Shown here piece by piece: positions 44,428 to 56,045 of a stretch of 64,000 nt of DNA. Source of the DNA: Strongyloides papillosus (taxonomy: Eukaryota; Nematoda; Chromadorea; Rhabditida; Strongyloididae); contig SRSI01000073.1 in the NCBI GenBank assembly GCA_005656395.1, forward strand, positions 930,001 through 994,000. Reading direction: 5' to 3'. Every line of letters begins with the position of its first letter. The stretch's first letter is position 1. Position numbers and translations under genes: made by a program. The notes below the pieces were generated by a model. That model was not told the DNA's origin and did not search any database. It was given only the letters and a program-made list of their open reading frames with translations.

Positions 44428-46690
44428 TTCATAGAAACAGTTACAACTAAAATTATGTCTTAAGAATAACTTCTTTATATATAAATAGTTGATAAAAGTT
44501 TACGTATAAGTTGTGTCAATGATATGTTCGTGGTAAGTTGATTTTCTGTTAATAGTAGTAACTTAATGTAATCAATTTAGAGTATTGTGAATTTGTTTAA
44601 AAAATGAAAATTTTAAAATAATTGTAAAAGATATCAAAATGTTCTAATATATATTTATCATTAAGAGATGAGCTTACATAGGCCTATATTCTAGAAAGAA
44701 ATTTTTTAATGTTTAATTCAAATTCCACTCAAAAAATGGAACGATAAAAATCAAGCCTATTACATTCGTACGTGTCAAAATAATCAATGAGTCAACATAT
44801 GTATATTCAATTTATGTATTTTTTTGGGGTGAACAAAAATAATCATAAATAGTTAAAATTTGTATTTATTTTTGCAATTTAATTAAATATGTTAATTAGT
44901 TCTTAATTTTTTTAAATTATAATTTGCTTATTTTTTGAATGATCAATTATATATATGTAATATATGATAATTTCCTCTTCTCTAAAAGCAATATATTTTT
45001 TATTATGTTATTTTTTATTTTCTTATTTTTTATCTATTTGTTTATTCCGATTTCATTTGAAAGTCCTTGTTTTGGAATTTCAATTTATACATTAGTCTCC
45101 TATAAAAATATTAATTTTTCTTTAATAATTAATGTACTTCAGATGTCTATAATTATGCTTTCATATTAATATAATAATGTATGGACTTTATTAATAAATA
45201 ATGAGAGAAAAAAATAAAATTTACAAGGAAAGTATAAGCAACATTTTCGTAATTTTTTAAAGTTAAAAAAACATTTTATAGAAATTTCAAACGCTTGATG
45301 CTGTGGTAATTATAGAAAAGTTTTTTAATAACAGTAAATAAATGAAAAAAATTTTTTTAAATGTTCTTTTAAAAATGTCAATAGTTTGAAGTTAGAATTA
45401 ATTAAAAGTTAGAAAATACTTGTTTTCTTTGCAATAAAGTGTTTACTGGTATATAATTTAATTTAACCTTATGTATTAATTTTTTTTTTATTTTCACAAA
45501 AAAGTATGCAAATGAAAATAGTACCGTAATTGATATTAAATAATTATATTAGATTTTTAAAGTAGCAGTAATAATATAAATATCAAATTATTTTAATTGA
45601 AATTCTTAATTTATTATTCTTTAACAAAATTATCCTTTTTTAATAAAAAATAATATACATTTCGTCTATGATAAACATTCACTTTTTCAGAATTAAAAAT
45701 GCATTACAATTCAATAATGTTGTTTTTCATTTTTAAATTAAAAAAAACAATTTCTTCATATACTAAAGAATTTCCTAATTACCAAAAAATTTTAATGGAA
45801 AAAATACACAATGAAAACAAAGAAAATTAAATTTCAAAGATTAACCCATAAAAAATGATTAAAATAAAAGGCAACAATATTTGTTTAATGGAATTATATA
45901 AAAAAAGTACAAAAACAATGAAGGCATAAACAATAAAGTAAGTAGGAAGTACATCTCCTCCTGGGATGATTGAAATATTATAAATACTGATAAATTTATC
46001 CCAAAGACGGGATTACATTCTTTGAAGTAATCTCCAATGTTCCAATTATATTGCAAGAGATGAAAATAAAGACAGCTGCGGTAGTGTGTTGTTCGAAGAG
46101 AGCTTTTGGTATATATACAATCACCAAGATTATAAATTTCAAGGGATAAGTTTTGGCATATATATTTGTATCAATATTAATTCATGATCTTCTGATAACT
46201 AATAAATTGATTTTGAAAAAATTATTATTTTTTAATTGTATCTGGTTGATTACAATAAATTCCTTTGTTAATTGTTTATTTTTTGTAATTTTTTTAAATC
46301 CATACATAAAACTACTGGATATGATTCATCTTGTGAACTAAAATAAAAAATAATTTAAGATCAAAAGTTCTATAAATTTATAGAATGCTTTAATGTTAGT
46401 ATTAGCACTATCTTCGGTTACTTGGAAATCTTTGATAAAAAAAAAGTTACATCGTAGATAACTGTGTAGAAGCTGAATAAATTGGAATATAAAATCTTAC
46501 CATTCTGCAATTTTTCGTTTATTTAAGAATATGACGTAATAACTAGAAGGCAAAAATTCTATTAATCTTATTAAAAATTATTATAATAAACAATAAAATA
46601 TTTATTTTTTCCTCAAAGTATATATTTATAAATAATAAATAATTAAATAAGTTTCATAAATTAACAAGGTTGATGAGAAAGCTTTCATAG
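44428..46690. other. Gene-free stretch; short unexplained coding-like patch near 45900-46110
   Basis: Mostly A+T-rich. The minus strand from about 46115 to 45940 reads as a hydrophobic/hydrophilic stretch (PKALFEQHTTAAVFIFISC..., or in another frame NIGDYFKECNPVFGIN) with less skewed composition. No start, splice pair or family match was found, so this is at most an exon relic. Confidence 0.3.
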
Positions 46691-47923
46691 TTATAAATTA
46701 AATTCTTTCCACGTGTTAATTTTATCTCCTCTAAAAATAGCATAGTCATACATTTCTGTAATATAATTTTGATTATTGTAATTATTCGAGTTATGTAATA
46801 GAATTGTTAATAATGTTTGATCAAATCTATGACATATATGAGTTTTTGAAAATGTATTAGTGTCGTTAAAATATCCTGTACAGGAGAACCATGGAATTGG
46901 TGCTATACATTCTTTGGTCAATGAACATAGTACGGCCCATTTCATAATATTTTCAACGGTATCCTTTGTTCTAACAAAAAGCACTAAACCTGTCCCATGT
47001 TGGAGTTCTTTCTCAGGTATGTATTTACTTTTGTCAGTTGGAATATATTCTAATGTTTTTTTATGTGTTGATGCTAAGATTCCATGAAATGTTGGAATGT
47101 GCATTAATACATTAGATTTATAGCAATGTTCAACGTTAAATTTATATAATTTTTTATCATATCCGACTTTTTGGTATTTTGGTATACAGTTAGGACATCT
47201 TTTTATTGTATAAGATGAAAAATTCATCTTCTTTTTCTCCTTCTCAATTATTAATTGTTCTTTATATTTATGAGTTTCATTTTTTCCTTTATAACAATTT
47301 ACTAATCCATTAATTCGTTCTATAAAATTACTTTTAACAAATCTTACACAAGCATCAGCCCATATTACTGATGGGTAATCCCTCAAAACTTCACTAACCA
47401 CCAAAAATTTAAAACCATATGATTTAACAGTAGAAACATGTTGAGGATATCTTGAAAAATCAAATTTTCTGTACTCAACAAATTTTAATTCTTTTAATTT
47501 TCTAACAGCGCGTTTTCTTAATCCTAAATCATAAACAATCATAATTTCTGATGGAAAGTGTTTTTTAAAAGATTTTAACAACGGTCTTAATTCACTTAGG
47601 TGATCTTGAGTAATAGCTGTTACGACTTTTACGCCCTTAATAGGAGTTTTTGAAACATCTACAAAGTTTTCTTCATCTAGATATCCAAAACTATTAAGAT
47701 AATTAATTAAGTTGCATGAAAATCGCGTACCATAAATTGTTTTATTTGATGGTAAGTTATATCGAAAATTATATTTTTTACCATTATGCCAACATTTGCC
47801 ATTATTGTCACACTAAAAGTTCTGTAAAAAATTTGTATGACAACTTACTTTCGTATATTTAATACAATAAAGAGTAATAATTAGTACAATTACAATATTT
47901 TTTAATACTGAAATTTGTATCAT
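46691..47923 (-). CDS. Type II membrane, glycosyltransferase-like protein of a nematode-expanded family (DUF1647-like)
   Basis: Exon 1 (47923-47849) encodes a single N-terminal anchor (MIQISVLKNIVIVLIITLYC). A 36-nt intron (47813-47848) leads to exon 2 (47812-46691). The total is 398 residues. The layout of short cytosolic tip, signal anchor and luminal domain is that of Golgi enzymes. Characteristic blocks: ...HFPSEIMIVYDLGLRKRAVRKL, RKFDFSRYPQHV, SEVLRDYPSVIWADACVRF, HGILASTHKKTLEYIP, TGLVLFVRTKDTVENIMKWAVLCSLTKECIAP, and DQTLLTILLHN. The WADACVRF block occupies the place of a metal-binding acidic motif in nucleotide-sugar transferases, but activity is inferred only. The DUF1647 assignment is from memory of the family and is not certain. 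A luminal cysteine-rich start (CDNNGKCWH) follows the anchor. Confidence 0.8.
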
Positions 47924-49863
47924 TATTATCTTCCTTATTTTGTGATAAATTGCTACAATAAAAAGCAAAAAATGTCGTTAAATTCTTTATATAGTATTTA
48001 CGTCTCAGAAGTACATTCCTTTACTTGATCAGATATCTTAATTATTTGTTGTAATTAACAAAATAAGTCATAAAAACATACGAAACTTAATTGTTGTTAA
48101 GAAGTAGTTTTAATGTAAATCTCATAGAAACATTTTCTATAAAAACAGGAAACAAATTTTTTTATATATAATTAATTGTTTATATAATTAAATATATGTT
48201 TAAAATAGAAAAATCTTCAGTTATTAAATTTATTTTAAAACATAATTTTACAAGTTTTTTTAATAAATTTTACTTAGAATTACCTTAAAAGACTAAGTAT
48301 AGATTAATTAATTTGAATATTTTTATGTTTATAAAAAAATCAAAAATTAAAGTTCTAGTAATCACATATTTTTTACCTAATTTTTTATTTAAGATTCAAT
48401 TTCAATAACTATTCATCTTTTTTTACTATTTTCTACAAGAAATTAGTGTTGTAACAAAAGAAAGATTATCCTAAAATACAAGAAATTAAAACTTGACAAA
48501 TGTTATTATAATCCATGATAATAATAATAATGTTATAAACAAGAAATTTTATAGTGATATTCAAAGTGCAAAATTTTTTTAATCATATTATAAAAAACTG
48601 AAATAATTGCTCTATATAGTAAAACAATCTAAAGAATATATTTTTTAAGAAAAATGATGACGTGATTAACAAGAAAGTTTAAAAAAACGTATTATTTTTT
48701 CAATTTTTTTCGAACTTAAAAATAATTCACTTGAAAAGTAGAGAGAATTTTGATGTTTAGCTTTAAAATACCATTTGCTTCTGTTTTTTTAAATAAAAAA
48801 CATTCACTTTCATGATCAAAACATATGTTGCTTTTTATTCAAACTTAACTATAAATAAAGTGATAACATTTTTTTTCAAAAGAAAAATTGTTGTGGAAAT
48901 AAAAACTCTTAACATTTTAGATTGTTGGAATTTTTATGATCTTCTGAATTAATAATCTATGACAATGTGAATAGACTTTGTTTTCATTTTTATACATGTG
49001 CTAAAACAGCAATTCATTGTTATTATACATTCCAAAGTTATGTTTATTGTTATAGTTATGTACTGTCATTTTTGCAAATAATTAAAATCACGAATGAGAA
49101 GAAGTTCTACTTAAATTAATTATTTTTTAATCAAATGCAAAATTTAATTCAAATAATTTCAAAGAAAAAACTTTCCATTTCTTTTAACCTTTTATGCCGA
49201 AATGTACCACCAATGATTTATTTTTTAGCATTTAATTGTAAAAAACAAATAAACAACTTATCACTATTACTGTACTTTGTAGCTGCAAATTATTTTTTAT
49301 CACGAATAATTAGAGTATAAGCAATAAATAATTATTCATATTATGTAAACAGTTAGTTTTTGTACCTAAAAACTACTTTTAAGAACTTTTTTCAACTTTA
49401 TTGTCTTCTAACATATCTAAAGTGACATTTTATCTCTAATTTCACAATTATCTAACGTTGTGGCGACACGGTGTAGCTATCAAGCTATCATAAGGATAAA
49501 AATACAATTAGATTTAAATAAATAGTTTATTGGGACAAAATAATCAACAATAATATTTAATATTTAGATAGAAAGAGAATTCTTAGGTAGGTTTTATAGA
49601 ATAATCCAGGACCATCCGGGACGATTCGTTAAATTTTCATCTTCCTTTTATACTTTCCTGGAGCCTTTTATCATTGATCAATGGTTTCATACCATCTGGA
49701 TTTTTATGGGGTTAATCCTTTGAAATTGGGAGATTTCATTTTCTGGATTGATTTCTGTTTATGTAATATTTAAATATAAATATTTATATATGATAATTAA
49801 TTATGTTATTATTATAATTTCACTTATATTATTTTTTATTTAAATAGCATGTTTTTATAATAT
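47924..49863. other. Gene-free A+T-rich stretch
   Basis: No supported gene. A locally less skewed patch near 49590-49740 (for example CCAGGACCATCCGGGACGATTCG) may be a decayed insertion. Confidence 0.35.
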
Positions 49864-49942
49864 AACAGTTTAGTCTTTACTGAAATAAATGGATTTTGGT
49901 GCTAAACTCATAGCCTTAGCTATGAGCAAAGGTTACAACAGT
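49864..49942. repeat. Interspersed repeat with conserved 7-bp hairpin (copy 2)
   Basis: Alignable over its length with 2465-2541, 47 kb away. The stem TCATAGC / GCTATGA with loop CTTA replaces TAATAGC / GCTATTA with loop TTTA, keeping pairing. The outer bases (CTCATAGC...GCTATGAG) extend the stem to 8 bp here. It lies in otherwise featureless DNA. Confidence 0.5.
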
Positions 49943-51245
49943 TTACTACTACTCGATTATAGCTCTTGAGAATAATTAATTTATTTTTTCTAATTTTAAT
50001 TTCCAGTTTAATTCATTATAAAAATAAAATTTTTAATTTTTGTTTGTCAGTGATCTCTGATCACTTCGCTAATTATTTTGTATAAAAGTTATCCACGTGA
50101 ACATAAACCCTTCTGTTTATCATCATATAATTAAAAGATAACGGAGAATTTTTTTATGATATCTATAGTTCTTTATTAATAATTATTGACATAAAAATAA
50201 TTAATTAATTTTCTTTATAAGGACAGATTCATAATGCTAATAATTTTAGTATAATTATACCAATTATATTAATTTTTAAATCAATTATACTAATTTTTTA
50301 AATAAAATACCTATAATCCAGAAATTTTTTTCCTTTAATGTTTTTTTAATCTTAATGAACATATATGTACTTAAATATCGTATATTTCTGTCCTTATTCC
50401 ATATTTATCATTATTCTAAGAATTATAATTTCTATAAGATTGTTTTAAATTTTTTTTGTTGTCATCAAAGGTGCTACTTTCGAACGTAACTTCATATTGA
50501 TAACCATATAAAATAAATTTTTTTAAAGCAATAACAGAATTTGCTGAATATTTCTTGCGTAAATGAATTATTTTATATTTTTAAACTCCAACTTTTTTAA
50601 TTAAATTAATACGGTTTATTGTTGCCCTTAAATCATAAGGATAAATACATTTTTTCCTTGAAGTTTTTGTTATTAACATACAAAAACAAACTATAAATAA
50701 CAGTATAAATTTCCATTATACAATAATTAAAACTCCAAAGACTTCATATTACATCATTCATAGAATTCTTTTTTCATTTTCAATAAATATTCCAATAAAA
50801 ATGACATTTAAATATTGTTGTAATAATGTATTAACAATAATTATTTCTTGTACTTACTAATAAGAAGTAAAATTTATTTGGCATTAAATAATTTAAAATA
50901 GAAGGTTACATTGTTTCAAATGAATATTAACAGAAAATATTTTAAACAAATATTGTTTCTAATCCCCTAAAGTTTCACTAATTTATTCTACACTATTTAT
51001 TTGTAAAATAATCGGTTTTTTATTTTTCCCACTTCTTTAATATATGAATATTTTTTATAATTACATGCTAATCAGTTTCCTACCTCTAAATAAGTATATA
51101 ATCTATTATTGTATTAACTAATTAGAGGATATAAAATATTGTAATTATTATATTTATATGAATTCTGAAAAAAAACATGTAATTTTACAATAATTTAGTA
51201 AACTATAGATTGTTTACATATGATGCAGAAGTACAATTGGTAATA
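49943..51245. other. Gene-free A+T-rich stretch
   Basis: No exon supported on either strand. A short piece at 50470-50500 (GTCATCAAAGGTGCTACTTTCGAACG) faintly resembles the interior of the palindromic MITE at 12929-13043. Confidence 0.35.
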
Positions 51246-52373
51246 TTGGGTTGGTGCATAATTATTGCGGTATTTTTCCTCGACGTTTTACTTTTTAAAA
51301 AATTTGTATTTTTAAATTTTTTTTTATATAAAAGTAATCCTCACATTTAAATTAGTGAAATGCATATCACAAATAATATTCATGTTTGACATATCATGCT
51401 CTATCACTTCGAAAAAAATTGGGGTGCAGAAAAGCTATTCAGCGATCTCAGCGAATCTTTTGCAAAGAAGTAATCAGAAAAAACCAAGTTGAAAGATCGT
51501 TCAAGAAATTCAAATTTGGTAATTCAAACTAAATCATCTTTAAATTTAGCTTTTGCCGATTGTTCCTTCGTCAAAAAGTTTGTTGAGATCGTGAAATGGC
51601 TGTGCTACCTTTCAATCTTTCTCGAAGTCATAGAGCATAATTATTGCGGCTTTTTTCGCGAATTTTTTTTTCTTTATAAACTAGCATTTTTTAATTTTTT
51701 TCATAAAAATATACCTCTCTCTTCAGTTAGTGAAAATGCATATTGAAAATCATATTCATATTCGGGATTTCATGCTCCACCACTTTGCGAAAGATTATAA
51801 GGCAGCACAGTCATTTCACGATCTCAACAAACTTTTTGATGGAAGAACAATTGACAAAAGCCAAATTGAAAGGTAATTTAGTTTGAATTACCAAATTTGA
51901 ACTTCTTGAACAACATTTCAACTTAGCTTTTGCTGATTATTCCTTCGCAAAAAGTTTGTTGGGATTGCTGAATAGCTGTTCTGCATTCCGTAATGCATAC
52001 CACCTCTCTTTACCTAAAAATATACACCCACTTTTTATTTCTATATAAATGTCTGACTTATCTTAATATTAATTCATTATTTATGACCCTCAGTTTTTAA
52101 AATGTTTTTGGTATTTATAATTGTACGATTATAATAAAATGTTTTCTTTTGTACTCTTATTTCTATTTAAACTTTAATAAAGCTACACAACGATTCCAAT
52201 CTTTTTCGAAGTGGTGGAGCATGATATGTCAAACATGAACATAATTTGTGATATGCCATTCACTAATTTAAATGTGAGGATTATTTTTATATAAAAAAAA
52301 ATTTAAAAAATATAAATTTTTAAAAAATAAAAAAGTCGAGAAAAAATGCCGCAATAATTATGCACCACCCCAA
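51246..52373. mobile_element. Compound foldback mariner-derived element, 1.13 kb
   Basis: The outer ends are TTGGGTTGGTGCATAATTAT (left) and, inward from the right, TTGGGGTGGTGCATAATTAT. Both continue TGCGG and are flanked by TA (51244-51245, 52374-52375). Such ends are typical of mariner elements related to human MADE1/Hsmar1. The start of a mariner transposase gene is readable: HIMLYHFEKNWGAEKLFSDL near 51396-51455. It is followed directly by an inverted copy of the same region (about 51540-51635). A second unit then starts with its own terminal repeat (GCATAATTATTGCGG at about 51637), again with the transposase start forward (about 51757-51870) and reversed (about 51870-52000). The right arm closes at 52190-52373. 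No catalytic domain is present. Confidence 0.8.
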
Positions 52374-52556
52374 TACAATAGCCTTTTATATTTAACAAAT
52401 TCTTTACTTCCTTGTTAATAAGTTTCAAAAAAGAAGTATTTAAATTTAAAATTCAGGTGCTTTAACCTATACATTTATCATGAATTATTTATAAAATGTT
52501 ATTGCTAATTAACCTATATTTCTAGTTAAATTTTAATAAAAATTATTTCTGCTAAA

Positions 52557-53602
52557 ATGGAAAACAATCCTACAGAAACTGAGAAAGTTATTATAAGCTT
52601 ATTTTTTTTAATACTAAATTTATTAAGTGTTTTTGGCAATGTTTTATTGGTTAATACATTTATTAGAAGAAGAAACTACTTCTCAAAACTTCCTTTTTTT
52701 GAATTTTTTTATCATTTAATATTTGCTATAACAATTATTAATTTTACTCAATTATCTGTGGTCATTCCTTTTACACTTCTTCCTGATAAAGTGGTTCAAG
52801 GTATTTATCAATAATTTCTTTATTACCATTAAGAAAATTTTATTTTTAAGGTTATAAAAATTCAATATTTTATGATATCTTTTGTGAGGCCGATACATTT
52901 GGATACAATCTCAGTATTCTACTACTCCTAGCATTATCAATTGATCGCCTCTCAATTTTTTCTTTTCCAAGATTTTTCACTACAGATAACAAATACCGCA
53001 TTAGAAAATATATTACTTTTTGTTGGTTAATAACATTCACGTTAGTTACCGTTCACAGAATTTTTTCTGTTTATAAAATATATAATCCACAAGGGTATAC
53101 GCTATATTATGATATAAATAGTGTCATTGGATCTGAAATATTTAGTAATTTTACTGTAAATTTGTCAACAATAACGCCAATAATATTATTTATTTCATAC
53201 ATCTTCTGCTTTATTAAGCTAAAATTCAATTACAATAAGATGACAACAAATGGACAAAGTAGAAATTGGAATTTCGAAGGACAAATATTACTTCAAGGTT
53301 TTACCATTTCACTGATATATGAATTGGAATCACTCTTTTTTTTACAAAGATCATTTTTTATTAAAGTATTTAATATACAAAATGTTAGGTATTTTAATGC
53401 TTTTATTAATACGTTTGCTATATTGTATACAGGATCAATTAGTGTTTCATTGTACATTTTCAATAAAGTTGCCCGAGAACACCTTATTTCTCTTTTTAAA
53501 CCTCTATCAAAAAATAATAACAAGATTGGTTCTTCAGTGAAAAACGATAATGAAAAATGTAGAAATAAAGTTGCTTGTCATAAAAATTGGACTGTAAAGT
53601 AG
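52557..53602 (+). CDS. Serpentine chemoreceptor, single copy of a fourth type (Srx/Srsx-like)
   Basis: Two exons, 52557-52800 and 52851-53602, give 331 residues; the 50-nt intron splits a glycine codon. Helix 1 contains LNLLSVFGNVLLVNTFI, including a GN pair as in rhodopsin-like receptors. Helix 3 is CEADTFGYNLSILLLLALSIDRLSIF, so a cysteine and an IDR (DRY-equivalent) box are both present. Helix 6 contains the FEGQILLQGFTISLIYELESL segment. The last helix gives way to FNKVAREHLISLF, similar to the helix-8 region of Srx/Srsx proteins. It differs from the three array families and lies immediately downstream of the mariner foldback (about 180 bases). The family name is tentative. Confidence 0.83.
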
Positions 53603-56045
53603 TTTCACGAGGTATTTGTATCTCAGACATTTTTTTTAATATATCTATTTTTTGAAGATCTTTTAAAGAAAATATCTTTAATTTTTATAAAATTAAGTAT
53701 TTATATAATCTGTTATATGTTTTGTTATGATAAAATGTTAAAATTATCTTGTTGTTATTTTCATTAATGTAATTTTAAAACAACTTTTTTAATAAATAAT
53801 TGATAATATATAAAATTTGAATATTATATTAAGCACAGAAAAAAATTTTCAGGAAATTACATTGCGTGAAATTTTGTTCTTTAAATTAATTTTTAAATAC
53901 GTCTTTTTTGTCACTAGGATTTTTTTTCAATATAATTATAGTCATGTATTCTTAATGTACACATGATTTCTTAAGGTGGACAACAATTCAGTGATATATT
54001 GCAGTTCCATTAAGTCTTATATAGATTTTTATCTTAATTTAAAATGCCTAACGTTAAGCAATTCAGTTAAAGTTGTAACGCGTCTACAGAAATCTTCAGT
54101 ACGTCATTTAAACTACGTGACAATTTGTCACAAATTTTTTTCTGCGAGTTACAAAATGTAGTCCTAGGGGCCCCAAAATGGACTCCTGGATTCTTGTGTA
54201 CTATATAAAGCGGCTTTATTTACAAGTTTATCTAGGATAAATTTCAGGAAAAACTATATAATGAATTAATGTATAGTCTATTCTATCTGTTTTAGATTGT
54301 TTAAATTTATGTGTCCCTTCTTGAATTGTTAGACGTTATTCAATCCTCCGTAGACTGTCTGACAAATCCGTTTAAATGTTATTTTAATGTTTTATAGTCT
54401 TTCATGTAACAAAAAAATTTTTTAATCCATTATTTCGGAAAGTCAAAGATTAACAATTTTTATAAGGCATATGATAAATTTTTCTGGCTTCACCTTTAAA
54501 ATATTAATATGAATAAAAGAACTAAAGCATTATTTTATACTTAATCACACCTTAGCCATATTTATTTTAAAATTAAAAAATTATGTAAAAATGTTGGCAA
54601 TGTTAATTTTTAATTTTTCAAGTACAGTATAAAGATAAAATAACTTTTAATGAAAAAAATTAATATTAAATCATTAAATATTTCCGGCATGACTCAGTAA
54701 TCAATAATTAAGTTAACAACTAATTATTTAACTACTCTGATAATAAATTTTCTTAGTCATTTGTTTTGCATTTAAATTCTTAAATTACACAATATTTTTG
54801 TCATGGAAATATTTATTCCAATTGGTGATCTCACCGTAAATTTAAAAATTCCATAAAATTATATATTTCTTAAATTATTCATCACATAAAAAACTCTTAA
54901 AAAATATTTTATTATTTGTTATTTTATGTGTTTAAAAAATCGTAAAATTTTCACAATAATATTATTTAATTTGTTTATCGGTATTGAATTCTTAAATCGT
55001 ATATGACTTTATTTACAGCAAAATTCCTTTACAATTTTGATAACCTTTAAAAATTACATATTTTAATTTGTAAAGCATATTTAGCAAATCAAATTGACAA
55101 TATAATAAAAGTATTATTTACTAAATCAAATCAACATTTTCTTAATAATGATAATTCTTAGAGTATTATCTTTGATAATATTAAAACATTTAAAATAAAG
55201 ACCTTGAATAATATTTTATTTGAAATTGCAAACAAAAATTTTTAATCGTTTAATGGTAGAAGAAAAATATTTAATAACATATTATAAATTAAAATGAGCC
55301 TATTAATTATAGGTATTTACATGTTTTGTCGATGATGAAACAAAGAATGATTAAATACAAAGTAGTTGTTAACATTTCTCAATCTCGTAATTTATTTTCT
55401 TCCATTAAGTTTTTATAACTATTAAAATTTTATAGTTTTTAATTTTAAATAACTATATATATGTGATTTATCAAATTTGGATCAAACTAAATTTTATATA
55501 CCATAATTCATTGTATAAACCCCAATATATATTAATTTTTATGTTAAAAAAAACTCACTTAAGGTATGGAAAAAGTTAAAAAATTTAGTTTACTTTTATT
55601 AGTTAATTAAAAAAATTTTTTATTAGTAGTAAAAACCAAAAATTATTTTAAGCGATGTGACAATATAAATTAATTAATGCGTATTTTTATTGAATTTGAT
55701 TGAAAACATCATGTATTCTTCTATCGAATTATCAGGATAGGTAGAAATTTTATAGATTTATTGTTAGCAATAAAATGAATTTACCAATGAATTGCTTCTC
55801 CTTCCCTAAGATGTATATATAAATTTGAAAACAAGATGTATTATCAGTTAATATATCATTTTAATAAATTCTATATTTTATTATAATAATTTTTTTTGAT
55901 ACTACCTCATATACACACATATTTTATTATAAACATAAATATCTATATATGAAGTTTTAATATCTAATTATCATATATAAGAAGCTTAGATTTTTTAAAA
56001 TATCTACCATTTACCTATCATTATCTCATTTTGTTTTTGTTTGAT
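53603..56045. other. Gene-free stretch upstream of the NKCC gene
   Basis: No supported gene. At 54160-54190 there is an isolated G+C-rich patch (AGTCCTAGGGGCCCC and the inverted pair AGTCC/GGACT), followed by TATATAAAG at 54202-54210. The short open frame at 53976-54161 shows no family signs. Confidence 0.35.

Noticed and set aside
44939..45169. 76-codon hydrophobic plus-strand frame
   Set aside because: The F/I/L/Y content is what A+T-rich DNA produces by chance; no splice partners, paralogues or motifs.
46153..46341. 62-codon hydrophobic frame
   Set aside because: The same chance composition effect; no supporting context.
49135..49320. 61-codon frame
   Set aside because: Isolated in non-coding A+T-rich DNA with no signal peptide, homologue or splice signals.
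51489..51746. 85-codon plus-strand open frame
   Set aside because: It runs through the junction of a mariner transposase start and its inverted copy; a by-product of the foldback structure.
53976..54161. 61-codon frame downstream of the Srx-like receptor
   Set aside because: No start context, no similarity to receptors; likely chance.
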